Assembly (NCBI GenBank): GCA_036266975.1
Contig: DATAWZ010000242.1
Span: 1 to 33,844 of the forward strand
Direction of reading: 5' to 3'
From: DATAWZ01 sp036266975
GTDB taxonomy: Bacteria; Actinomycetota; Thermoleophilia; Solirubrobacterales; Solirubrobacteraceae
DNA: 33,844 nt
The position numbers and the translations under genes were made by a program. Under the pieces are notes generated by a model, which saw only the letters and a list, made by a program, of their open reading frames with translations, ran no database searches and had not been told where the DNA came from. Numbering within the stretch: the first letter of the stretch is position 1; the number at the start of each line of letters is the position of its first letter. This document shows, one piece after another, positions 1-7,356 of this stretch.

Positions 1-2
1 AG

Positions 3-389
3 CTGCTCTTCGGGCTGCCGTGGCCGCGCGACTGGGGCGAGCTGCTCGTCTACGTGTTCGCCGGCGTGGTCTGCTTCGCGCTGCTCGGCGTCGCGCTGGC
101 CCACGCGATCCCCAACTACGAATCGTCGGTGGCCTACGTCAACGCGGCGTTCATCCCGATGCTGATCGTCTCGTTCATCGCCCAGGACGTCACCCACGTC
201 CCGTCGGTGATCAAGGAGATCGCCTCGGCGCTGCCGCTGAAGCCGACGATCGACGGGCTCACGGGCGCGCTCGTGACCGGGCAGGGGCTCGGCCACGACG
301 CGGCCGATCTGGGCGTGATCGCGCTATGGGCCGTGCTCGGCCTGGTCGGCGCGGTGCGCGGGTTCAGCTGGGAGGCAAGGAGGGACTGA
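3..389 (+). CDS. ABC-2 type transporter permease, C-terminal part
   Basis: The 5' end lies outside the window. The visible 128 residues hold about three hydrophobic membrane segments, a loop ending in an ALPLKPTIDGL stretch, and a final helix followed by a short charged tail (SWEARRD). This matches the C-terminal half of ABC-2 exporter permeases, where a PLK motif precedes the last membrane segment. The partner ATPase would be expected upstream. The stop overlaps the thiolase ATG (TGATG), so the two genes are probably translationally coupled. The substrate cannot be inferred. Confidence 0.75.
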   Translation: MLFGLPWPRDWGELLVYVFAGVVCFALLGVALAHAIPNYESSVAYVNAAFIPMLIVSFIAQDVTHVPSVIKEIASALPLKPTIDGLTGALVTGQGLGHDAADLGVIALWAVLGLVGAVRGFSWEARRD

Positions 390-1624
390 TGAGTGACGCG
401 ATGATCCTCGGCGGGGTGCGCACGCCGGTCGCCCGTTACGGCGGCTCGCTCTCGCACCTGCGCACCGACGACCTGCTGGGCCTCGTGCTGCGCGGCGCCT
501 GCGAGCGCGCCGACCTGCCGCTCGACGCCGTGCAGGACATCGCCGCCGGCTGCGTGAACGTCGCCCACGAGGGGATGGGCGACATCGCCCGCTGGTCGGC
601 GCTCGCCGCGGGGTTCCCGGACAGCGTGCCCGCCTACACGGTCAACCGCTTCTGCGCCTCCTCGCTGACCTGCGCGATCAACATCTCCTACGCGATCCGG
701 GCCGGGGAGATCGACTGCGGCCTGGCCGGCGGGGTGGAGTCGATGTCGCGCTCGGGCTGGGCGCTGATGAAGGGCGACGCGCCGTTCATGCCGCGCGGGC
801 CGGTGTTCATGCTCGACACGATGTGGTCGGGCGCCGGCGGTCCTCCCCACCCCAACCTGCTCGCGCGCGACGCCTACATCGAGACGATCCGCACGGCCCA
901 GAACGTCGCCGATCGCTACTCGCTCACGCGCGAGGAGATCGACGCCTTCGCGCTGCGCTCGCACCAGCACGCCGCCGCCGGGCGCGACTCGGGCCGGCTG
1001 GCCAAGGAGATCCTGCCGGTGACGATCGCCGCCACGCGGCGTGAGCCCGAGCGCGTCTTCGAGCACGACGAGTTCATCCGCGGCGACACCTCGCTGGAGG
1101 CGCTGGCCAAGCTCGGACCCCAGCCCGGCACCGAGCAGATGACCGCGGGGAACTCCTCGCCGCTGTCCGACGGCGCGAGCGCGGTGGCGATCGTCTCGCG
1201 CGAGCGGGCCGAGGCGCTCGGCGCCCAGCCGCTCGCGCGGGTCGCGGGCGCCGGCGTATACGGGATCGACCCCCAGGTGATGGGGATCGCGCCGGCCTGG
1301 GCGATCCCCAAGGCGCTGCGGAACGCAGGCATCGGCCCGGAGGAGATCGACGTGTGGGAGATCCATGAGGCGTTCGCCGCCCAGGCGCTGGGCGTGCTGC
1401 GCGAGCTGCCCAATCAGCTCGACGGCTTCGAGGTCCCCGACGACAAGCTCAACCCCAACGGCGGCGCGGTGGCCATCGGGCACCCGTTCGGCAGCTCGGG
1501 CACGCGCTACGTGCTCACGCTCGCCACCGAGCTGCACGAGCGCGGGCTGCGCTGGGGCGTGCTCGGCGTGTGCGTCGGCTCCGGGCAGGGCGTGGCGCTC
1601 GTGCTCGAGAACGAGGCGGCGTAG
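389..1624 (+). CDS. Thiolase family protein (acetyl-CoA acyltransferase)
   Basis: A 411-residue thiolase, the usual family length. It should catalyse reversible Claisen condensation or thiolytic cleavage of acyl-CoA. The acyl-accepting cysteine is Cys89 in NRFCASS, the catalytic histidine is about His365 in GHPFG, and the second cysteine is about Cys395 in CVGSGQG. The last motif departs from the common CxGGGxG form, as in some beta-ketoadipyl-CoA-type thiolases. The ATG at 389 follows a strong purine-rich ribosome site (GGAGGCAAGGAGGG). Direction and substrate (degradative or biosynthetic) cannot be read from the sequence. Confidence 0.93.
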   Translation: MSDAMILGGVRTPVARYGGSLSHLRTDDLLGLVLRGACERADLPLDAVQDIAAGCVNVAHEGMGDIARWSALAAGFPDSVPAYTVNRFCASSLTCAINISYAIRAGEIDCGLAGGVESMSRSGWALMKGDAPFMPRGPVFMLDTMWSGAGGPPHPNLLARDAYIETIRTAQNVADRYSLTREEIDAFALRSHQHAAAGRDSGRLAKEILPVTIAATRREPERVFEHDEFIRGDTSLEALAKLGPQPGTEQMTAGNSSPLSDGASAVAIVSRERAEALGAQPLARVAGAGVYGIDPQVMGIAPAWAIPKALRNAGIGPEEIDVWEIHEAFAAQALGVLRELPNQLDGFEVPDDKLNPNGGAVAIGHPFGSSGTRYVLTLATELHERGLRWGVLGVCVGSGQGVALVLENEAA

Positions 1625-1630
1625 CGATAG

Positions 1631-1831
1631 CTGCGGGGAGCTCGACGGACCGGCCTGGCGCTCGCGCTGTGCGTGGCGGCGCTCGCGCTGCCCACCGCGG
1701 CGGGGGCGGCGACCCTGCCCTGGAGCTGGGCCCCGGTGCGCACGCTCACGACCGACGTCCAGCAGGTGACCAAGCTCGTCAAGGCGCTCGAGCCGGCCAA
1801 AGCCAAGAAGCCCAAGCGCAAGCGCAAGTAG
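1631..1831 (+). CDS. Possible small secreted protein with a polybasic C-terminus
   Basis: An open frame begins just after a second in-frame stop behind the thiolase. It encodes an Arg-rich start, a hydrophobic stretch ending in PTAAGAA (signal-peptide-like), about 30 residues, and a basic tail (KAKKPKRKRK). No ATG is present; possible starts are CTG 1631 or GTG 1673, the latter cutting into the hydrophobic stretch. It fills the gap exactly, stopping five bases before the convergent glycosylase gene ends. The same design, export signal plus Lys/Arg-rich segment, occurs in two larger proteins of this window. It could be a relic or not translated. Confidence 0.35.
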   Translation: MRGARRTGLALALCVAALALPTAAGAATLPWSWAPVRTLTTDVQQVTKLVKALEPAKAKKPKRKRK

Positions 1832-1835
1832 GCGC

Positions 1836-2447
1836 TCAGGCCGCGCCGCGGCGGTGGCAGCCGAGCAGGTGATCGTCGACCAGCCCGACCGCCTGCATGA
1901 GCGCATAGGCGGTCGTCGGGCCGACGAACACGAACCCCTGGGCCTTGAGCGCCTTGGCCAGCGCCCGCGACCCGGCGGTCTGGGCCGGCAGGTCGGCGAG
2001 CGTGCGCGGCGGCGGCCCCGGCTCGGGCCGGTGGGCGGCGATCAGCTCGTCGAGCCCGCCGTCGGGGCGCAGGGCCACCGTCGCGCGCGCGTTGCCGATC
2101 GCCGCGAGCACCTTGGCCCGGTTGCGCACGATGCCCGCGTCGGCGAGCAGCCGCTCGACGTCCCGCTCGCCGAACGCGGCGACCGCGCCGGGGTCGAAGT
2201 CCGCGAACGCGGCGCGGAACGCGGGCCGCTTGCGCAGGATCGTCCGCCAGCTCAGCCCCGACTGGAAGGCCTCGAGCGTCAGCCGCTCGTACAGCGCCCG
2301 CTCGCCGCGCAGCGGGACCCCCCACTCGCGGTCGTGGTAGTCGCGCATGAGCTCATCGCCGATCGCCCAGGGGCAGCGCCCGACGCCGTCCTCTCCGACG
2401 GTGACGCCGCCGGAGTTGGGGAGAGGGTCATCGGCTGGTGGCGACAT
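1836..2447 (-). CDS. tag: DNA-3-methyladenine glycosylase I
   Basis: A base-excision-repair glycosylase removing 3-methyladenine from DNA. The TAG zinc site is recognisable: Cys in RCPW, His in YHDREWG, and His and Cys in DDHLLGCHRR (HxxxC spacing). The conserved Glu of LEAFQSGLSW is present, followed by the helix-hairpin-helix region around GIVRNRAKVLA. The ATG at 2447 lies inside the end of the upstream gene, giving a 20-base overlap and suggesting coupling. The first 25 residues are poorly conserved, so a start nearer VGEDGVGRCPW is possible. Confidence 0.93.
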   Translation of the reverse strand: MSPPADDPLPNSGGVTVGEDGVGRCPWAIGDELMRDYHDREWGVPLRGERALYERLTLEAFQSGLSWRTILRKRPAFRAAFADFDPGAVAAFGERDVERLLADAGIVRNRAKVLAAIGNARATVALRPDGGLDELIAAHRPEPGPPPRTLADLPAQTAGSRALAKALKAQGFVFVGPTTAYALMQAVGLVDDHLLGCHRRGAA

Positions 2448-4899
2448 CACCCTCGGCGGCGGGCTCGGCGGCGGTGGACCCGGCGAGATGCGCGCCGAGC
2501 CGCTGAGCGAGCGCGACGATTGTCAGCGTCGGGTTGGCGGCGCCGCCGGTGGGGAACACCGAGCTGCCCGCGGCGAACAGGTTCGCCGTGCCGTGGACGC
2601 GACAGTCGCGATCGACGACGCCCTCGTCTGGATCGTCGGCCATGCGGGTGGTGCCCATGTGGTGGTAGCCCCAGGTCGCGTCAGGCTCGTCGTTGGGCCC
2701 GAGCGGGCGCCCGGGCCAGGGAGTGTCCGGGCGAACCTCCATGACCGCCTCGACGCCGTACTGATCCTCGAGCTCGCGCACAACGAGCGTGGTCGCGCGG
2801 ACGAGGCTCGTCCAGTCGCGCTCGCCCAGCCGCCAGTCCAGGACGGCGCGTGGGTACCCAAGGCGGTCGAGGCCGTGCCCGAGCGTGACCGCGCTGTCGG
2901 GATCGGGCGCCTGCTCGGCGCGCACGTACAGGCGACAGTCGAGGGGCCTGCCGGGCACGACGGCGCCCAGCCGCCGCAGCTCGACCATTGCCGAGAGCAG
3001 CGACTCCTCGCGCTGGCGCGCGTCCGGGAGCGCGAGCACCTCGCGCCTGCCCGTGCCATCCTCATCGAAGAGCGCCTCCAGCCCGGCGACGTCCGGGAAC
3101 CGCGCCCAGGCGACGCGTGCGTGCGGATGCTCCATGAAGTACCGACCAACGACCGGGCTCGGCGCAGGCAGCGCCTGCGCGTTGAGCAGCAGCAGCCTCG
3201 CGTTCTCCACGGCGCCAGCGGCGAGCACGAACGTGTCGGCCTCGACGCGCAGGACCCGACCGTCCGGGCCGGCGCAGCGCACGGCCTGCACGCGGTCCCC
3301 GGCGAGCTCGAGCTCGAGTGCCGTGGTCCCGAGCTCGGCCCGTACCCCGGGGGTGCCGAGCGCCTCGACGAACAGCGATCGAAACACGTTCGCTTCGGGC
3401 GGATGGCGATAGACCGCATGCATGAGCCCGCCCTTGGCGCGGAGCGCTGGGAAGGGAGCGAGCCCGGCTCGCTCGGCGGCGGTCCGGTAGAACGGCTCGA
3501 GCTCCTGCGCAGTCAGGACCCACCCGCTGTGGGGAACCCAAGGGCGGGGCTCGAACTCGAGCTCGCGGAACGGCATCAGGACCCCGCGTCCCCAGATCGC
3601 CGTGGAGCCGCCGACCTGTCGCCGCCGGCCCGCGGCCAGGTAGTTCCAGTAGCCCTTGATGATCGGCCCGCGCGCGACCCCCCGGCTCAGCTCCTGACTT
3701 GCCGGGTCGCGGTCCAGCCGCCCGCTTTCGAGCAGCAGCACCCGCGCGCCGGTGCGGCCGAGCGTGTCCGCGAGCGTGATTCCGGCCGGCCCGGCGCCGA
3801 TCACGCAGCAGTCGGCGCGCACCACCTCGGCCGCGCGTGCCGCGGCGCCGACACGACCCGGTTCCGCCGGCTCCACGCCGGGACCGGCGCAGCCACACAC
3901 GGCCAGCTGCGCGCCCGCGGTGTCCAGCCCGAGCTCCTCCCACGGGGCCCACTCGCCCGCATCGCCGATCTTGCGCAACCGCCCGAGGCAGCCCGCGGCA
4001 TCGACCGCGAACACCTCCAGGCGACCATCGTCGCTGCAGCACACCGCCGGCGGGCCGCCGAGCGCGACACCGAGGTCCTCCCATGCCCCCCAGCCAGCGC
4101 ACCCGTCCGCGTCGACGAGCCGCGTCCAGCCGAGCCGGCCGCCGCTGGCGGTGGCGAACACCGCGATGCGCCCGCCGCCGTCGACGCACGCGACGGGGGC
4201 GCCGTCGATCTCCACGTCGAGCTCGGTCCACTCCGACCACCCGGCCAGACCGTCGCGGTCGAGCTGGGCGATGCGGCCGAGCCGCCCCGTCGGCCCGCGC
4301 GCGAGGACCTCGAGCCGCCCGTCTCCGCTGCGCGCGACCGTGGGGCTGCTGGTGATCGCCGGCCCGAACGCGTGCCAGACACCCCAGCCGCTGCGCCCGT
4401 CCGGCTCGTGCTGCCAGACGTGCCCGAGGCGCCCGTCCGAGCCGATGGCGAACAGCTCCAAGTGCCCGTCGGCGTTCGCGGCGACGGCCGGATCCCCGTT
4501 CAGCCGGACCGCGAGCAGCGGCTCCCAGCCCGACCACCCGTGGTAGCCGATGACGTTGATCTGCCAGATGTGCCCAAGCCGCCCGTCGCGACCGATCGCG
4601 AACAGCTCGAGGTGGCCACTCGCGTTGCGTCCCACCGCCGGCCGCCCGGCGATCGGCGGCCCGATCGCCTCCCAGCTGGACCAGCCGTCGTGGTCGGGAT
4701 CGAAGATCTCCCACCCGTGCCCGAGCCGCCCGTCGGGGCCGACGCCGAACGCCTCCAGGTGGCCGTCGTCGTTCTGGGCGACGATGAACTCGCCGCTGAG
4801 CTCCGGTCCGACGGTCTCCCAGCGCGCCCAGCCGCCGGCCACCCGTGGCCAGGTCCGGCCGAGGCACCCCTCGGGCTCCATCGCCAGCAGCGTCAGCAC
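2428..4899 (-). CDS. Seven-bladed lectin-like propeller fused to a GMC-family FAD oxidoreductase
   Basis: An 823-residue two-part protein. Residues 1 to about 337 are seven repeats of 45-50 residues with core H/RLExFAxGxDGRLGHxWQ...GWSxWExxG, typical of PLL/PHL-type carbohydrate-binding beta-propellers. From about residue 361 a GMC oxidoreductase begins: Rossmann motif GAGPAG (368-373) followed by VLLLESG, a GSTAIWGRG segment, and the C-terminal HHMGTTRM (His746/747) and FPTGGAANPTLT (Asn789), which supply the family's catalytic His-Asn pair. GMC enzymes oxidise alcohols, sugars and related substrates. No signal peptide is visible. The GTG at 4899 is the first usable start and opens blade 1; the frame stays open upstream without ATG or GTG. 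Substrate is unknown, possibly a glycan or glycosylated product, given the divergent glycosyltransferase. Confidence 0.88.
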   Translation of the reverse strand: MLTLLAMEPEGCLGRTWPRVAGGWARWETVGPELSGEFIVAQNDDGHLEAFGVGPDGRLGHGWEIFDPDHDGWSSWEAIGPPIAGRPAVGRNASGHLELFAIGRDGRLGHIWQINVIGYHGWSGWEPLLAVRLNGDPAVAANADGHLELFAIGSDGRLGHVWQHEPDGRSGWGVWHAFGPAITSSPTVARSGDGRLEVLARGPTGRLGRIAQLDRDGLAGWSEWTELDVEIDGAPVACVDGGGRIAVFATASGGRLGWTRLVDADGCAGWGAWEDLGVALGGPPAVCCSDDGRLEVFAVDAAGCLGRLRKIGDAGEWAPWEELGLDTAGAQLAVCGCAGPGVEPAEPGRVGAAARAAEVVRADCCVIGAGPAGITLADTLGRTGARVLLLESGRLDRDPASQELSRGVARGPIIKGYWNYLAAGRRRQVGGSTAIWGRGVLMPFRELEFEPRPWVPHSGWVLTAQELEPFYRTAAERAGLAPFPALRAKGGLMHAVYRHPPEANVFRSLFVEALGTPGVRAELGTTALELELAGDRVQAVRCAGPDGRVLRVEADTFVLAAGAVENARLLLLNAQALPAPSPVVGRYFMEHPHARVAWARFPDVAGLEALFDEDGTGRREVLALPDARQREESLLSAMVELRRLGAVVPGRPLDCRLYVRAEQAPDPDSAVTLGHGLDRLGYPRAVLDWRLGERDWTSLVRATTLVVRELEDQYGVEAVMEVRPDTPWPGRPLGPNDEPDATWGYHHMGTTRMADDPDEGVVDRDCRVHGTANLFAAGSSVFPTGGAANPTLTIVALAQRLGAHLAGSTAAEPAAEGDVATSR
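3889..4899 (-). repeat. Seven tandem propeller-blade repeats (protein level)
   Basis: The repeats cover residues 1-46, 47-95, 96-145, 146-194, 195-243, 244-292 and 293-337 of the fusion protein. Each has a LExFA strand, a DGRLG turn and a GWxxW strand. Blades 2-4 are nearly canonical. Blades 5-7 drift: the GHxWQ position becomes GRIAQ, GWTRL and GRLRK, so the sugar sites there may be weakened. Seven units is the number found in known PLL-type propellers, so the ring looks complete. Confidence 0.85.
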
Positions 4900-4937
4900 G
4901 GCCCACTCGACGGCCGGATCGTCACGAGCGGCGACGA

Positions 4938-4943
4938 TATAGC
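4938..4943 (+). promoter_or_regulatory. Candidate -10 element for a leaderless glycosyltransferase transcript
   Basis: TATAGC lies nine bases before GTG 4953, a spacing that puts the transcription start at or next to the start codon. The surrounding GCTATATC reads as a -10-like box on the opposite strand too, so divergent promoters may share this spot. No clear -35 is seen. Confidence 0.45.
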
Positions 4944-4952
4944 CTGCGGGTC

Positions 4953-6131
4953 GTGACCAGGATCTCGGTCGTCCACATTCCCTTCTACAGCCACATCGGG
5001 GCGGCGACGAGACTGGCGGCGGTGCTCGCGCGCCAGGGACACGAGGTCCGCGCCTGGGGTCCGGCCGGATGCCGCGAGCAGATCGAGGCGTCCGGCGCGA
5101 GCTTCGCGCTGCACCGCCCGGAGATGCCCACCACGGACAGCTTCGCCGGCTTCGTCGCGTCGCTCGCCGAGTTGGTCCTGCCGCTCACCGAGACGCTCAT
5201 CGAGGAGCTGTTCGACTACGACCCCGACCTGCTCGTCCACGACAGCCAGGTCCCCTGGGCGCGAGTCGCCGGTGACTTCCTCGGGATCCCTCGGATCGTC
5301 ACCCACCCGATGTTCCCGCTCAGCGACCCCAAGCGGATCGCCTCGGTCGACGAACAGCTCGCACCCCTCACGCCTCCGGAGCAGGCAAGCGCCCGCTTCG
5401 AGCAGGCCTGGCACGCGGTCGGCCGGCGCTGGGGCGTGGAGCTCGGCACGTGGGACTCGGTCATCCACACCGCGTTCCGGAAGGGCGAGACGATCGTCAC
5501 GTTCACCACCGACGAGATCCTCGGTCCCGTGGAGCTGTCGGGGCGCTGGCACTGCGTCGGGCCGCTGATGGACCCCCCGCCCACGCCGGCGGCTCGGCCC
5601 GAGCGGCCGCTCGTCTACGCCTGCTTCGGTACCTCGTTCAACCGCCGCCGGCACCAGTTCCGAGCGGTGCTCGACGCGCTGGCCGACGAGCCGGTCGCCG
5701 TCGTCGTCTCGACCGGGCGCAGCCCGCTGACGATCGAGGAGCTCGGGCCGCTGCCCGCCAACGCCGAGATTCACGAATTCGCCGACAATCGCGAGCGGCT
5801 CGCGCGCGCGAGCGTCCACATCACCCATGGCGGCTGCAACTCGGTTCACGAGTCGCTGCTCGCCGGCGTGCCGATGGTGTGTCTGCCGCAAGCCTACGAC
5901 CAGTTCCCGCTCACCGGGCGCCTGCACGAGCTCGGGGTCGCGCGGGTCGTGTCGGAGACCCCGCAAGCGATCCGCGACGGCGTGCGCTGGGCGCTCGAGG
6001 ATCCGGCGCCGGCCCGTCTGACCCGCGAGCTCGGCCAGCGGGTGCTCGCGTACGACGGAGAGCGGCGCGTGCGCGAACTCGTCGAGCAGACGCTCGCGCA
6101 CGGTGCGGCGCATGAGGCCGCCGCGGCCTAA
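4953..6131 (+). CDS. MGT-type glycosyltransferase (GT1, UGT-like)
   Basis: A 392-residue enzyme of the macroside/UGT-like GT-B family, expected to move a sugar from a nucleotide donor to a small molecule or lipid acceptor. The N-terminal fold begins ISVVHIPFYSHIGAATRLAAVLARQGHEV, with the family's early histidine. The donor-binding half has VYACFGTS and the signature THGGCNSVHESLLAGVPMVCLPQAYDQF, ending in D/Q-type donor contacts. GTG 4953 is chosen because homology begins at once and a -10 box sits nine bases upstream. It is divergent from the GMC fusion and its stop overlaps that of the convergent PqqD-like gene, so it sits tightly within this cluster. Confidence 0.9.
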   Translation: MTRISVVHIPFYSHIGAATRLAAVLARQGHEVRAWGPAGCREQIEASGASFALHRPEMPTTDSFAGFVASLAELVLPLTETLIEELFDYDPDLLVHDSQVPWARVAGDFLGIPRIVTHPMFPLSDPKRIASVDEQLAPLTPPEQASARFEQAWHAVGRRWGVELGTWDSVIHTAFRKGETIVTFTTDEILGPVELSGRWHCVGPLMDPPPTPAARPERPLVYACFGTSFNRRRHQFRAVLDALADEPVAVVVSTGRSPLTIEELGPLPANAEIHEFADNRERLARASVHITHGGCNSVHESLLAGVPMVCLPQAYDQFPLTGRLHELGVARVVSETPQAIRDGVRWALEDPAPARLTRELGQRVLAYDGERRVRELVEQTLAHGAAHEAAAA

Positions 6132-6556
6132 CGGACTGTGCCGCCGTAGTACCCGAGATAGCCGGTGCCCGAAGCCGCGGCGCTCGCCGCCGGCACGAGC
6201 AGGCTGTAGACCATCGGGATGTTCATCGCGGCGATACCGGCGATCCCGACCCGCCGGATGAACCGCCGTCGGCTGACGCGGGCCGCCGCCGGGTCGCGCC
6301 GCTCGTAGCCTGACTCGAGCAGGTCGTGCTCGACGAGCGTGTCGAGCGCGACGTGCACCATGTCGCGGTCGGCCTTCTCGCCGAGCTCCACGACGAGGTC
6401 GTCGATGCTGCGCTTTCCGTCGCACAGCCGCCACACCAGCGCGGCGGTGTGGTTCAGGCGGCACGCGACATCGCGCTGCTCGTCGTAGACGAGCAGCTCA
6501 TCGTCGAACTCCTCGCTGAGAAGCCCTCCCTGCCGGGCGAGTGGTCCCCCTGCCAT
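6128..6556 (-). CDS. PqqD-like (RiPP recognition element) protein with twin-arginine segment and Gly/Tyr tail
   Basis: 142 residues. Residues 10-90 form a PqqD-type winged helix (DDELLVYDEQRDVACRLN, then AALVWRLCDGKRSIDDLVVEL), a domain that usually binds leader peptides of ribosomally made, modified peptides. Residues 95-107 (SRRRFIRRVGIAG) and the following hydrophobic stretch to about 124 look like a Tat signal or membrane anchor placed after the domain. The chain ends in a small tail, GTGYLGYYGGTVR. Thus it may be a chaperone tethered to the membrane, or a chaperone and substrate in one chain. It is last in an apparent reverse operon, 17 bases after the HprK-like gene, and also has its own -10-like box. 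Confidence 0.8.
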   Translation of the reverse strand: MAGGPLARQGGLLSEEFDDELLVYDEQRDVACRLNHTAALVWRLCDGKRSIDDLVVELGEKADRDMVHVALDTLVEHDLLESGYERRDPAAARVSRRRFIRRVGIAGIAAMNIPMVYSLLVPAASAAASGTGYLGYYGGTVR

Positions 6557-6564
6557 CTGCCCAA

Positions 6565-6570
6565 ATCCTA
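6565..6570 (-). promoter_or_regulatory. Candidate internal -10 element for the PqqD-like gene
   Basis: On the reverse strand TAGGAT lies eight bases before the ATG at 6556, in the spacer that follows the HprK-like gene. The spacing fits a leaderless transcript, so the PqqD-like protein could be made separately from the rest of the operon. Confidence 0.4.
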
Positions 6571-6573
6571 TCG

Positions 6574-7353
6574 TCAGCGGTCGGACGGGTCAACCGACTC
6601 GGCAAGGGCCTCGAGCAGCGCCGCGGCGGCCGCGTCGGACCCTCCGCGCGGGCTCGCGATCACGCGCGCCTCACGCGCCACGCGCGCGACCACGGCGAGG
6701 GCCGGGCCGGGGCGCGACCGGGCCGCGACCGTGTGCTCGAGCAGGGCGAGCGCGCCCTCGGCCGCGGTGAGCTCCACCGGATCCCAACGAGCTCGCGGCT
6801 CGTAGCGGGTGAACACGATCAGCGCCGGCCGTACCGCCTCCCGCACGGTCCGCTCCGCCGGCACTGGCACCGGCGCTCCGAGCACCGCCCGCTCGCCGCG
6901 AATCGACAGCGGCTTCGGGTAGGGCTGGAGGCGTCCGTGGCCGTCGACGACGGCGAACTCGTCCGAGCAATAGCCGGCGCCGGCCCGGACGAGCTCAGCG
7001 ACGAGCGTCGTCTTTCCGCTGCCGCTCGACCCGGGCAGGACGATCGCCGCCCCGTCCGCGGCGACGACGCCGGCGTGGATGAAGATGTGCGCCGGCGCGT
7101 GGAGGGCGAGCTCGTGGCGCACCACCGACGCGAGCCGCGGCAGTGCCTCCTCGTAGCCGATCTCGGGGTGGTGGAACTCGACGCCGTCGACCGTCACCGT
7201 CCCGGCCCGGGTGAGAGCGAAGCGCACCTGAGGCGTGCGGTCCGACCTGTGCCAGCCCGGCGGCAGCACGCCCTCGATCGCACCGAGGAGCGCGCGGTCG
7301 TCACACGCGATCTCGGCGGCCACCCCGAAGGAGTCAAAGCGCAGACGATGCAT
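6574..7353 (-). CDS. HPr kinase-like P-loop protein
   Basis: 259 residues resembling the C-terminal kinase domain of HPr kinase/phosphorylase. It has IHAGVV (His93), a Walker A loop GSSGSGKTT (108-116), an acidic strand YCSDEFAVVD around Asp131, and PYPKPLSIRG (about 145-152), as in HprK-related kinases. The N-terminal 90 residues are not the usual HprK sensor domain. Such kinases occur beside PqqD-like proteins in uncharacterised peptide-related cassettes; the phosphorylated substrate is unknown. The gene begins three bases after the upstream nucleotidyltransferase stop. The window has no HPr or PTS gene, so a sugar-PTS role is unlikely. Confidence 0.82.
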   Translation of the reverse strand: MHRLRFDSFGVAAEIACDDRALLGAIEGVLPPGWHRSDRTPQVRFALTRAGTVTVDGVEFHHPEIGYEEALPRLASVVRHELALHAPAHIFIHAGVVAADGAAIVLPGSSGSGKTTLVAELVRAGAGYCSDEFAVVDGHGRLQPYPKPLSIRGERAVLGAPVPVPAERTVREAVRPALIVFTRYEPRARWDPVELTAAEGALALLEHTVAARSRPGPALAVVARVAREARVIASPRGGSDAAAAALLEALAESVDPSDR

Positions 7354-7356
7354 CGT

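Noticed and set aside
134..1906. Long reverse-strand open frame across the thiolase
   Set aside because: It mirrors the thiolase codons; its translation is Arg/Gly/His-rich with no family motif, and the forward gene has all catalytic residues.
2347..4956. Long forward open frame over the lectin-GMC gene
   Set aside because: A high-GC shadow frame: repeat-like text comes from the blades of the real reverse gene, and it has no motif or ribosome site.
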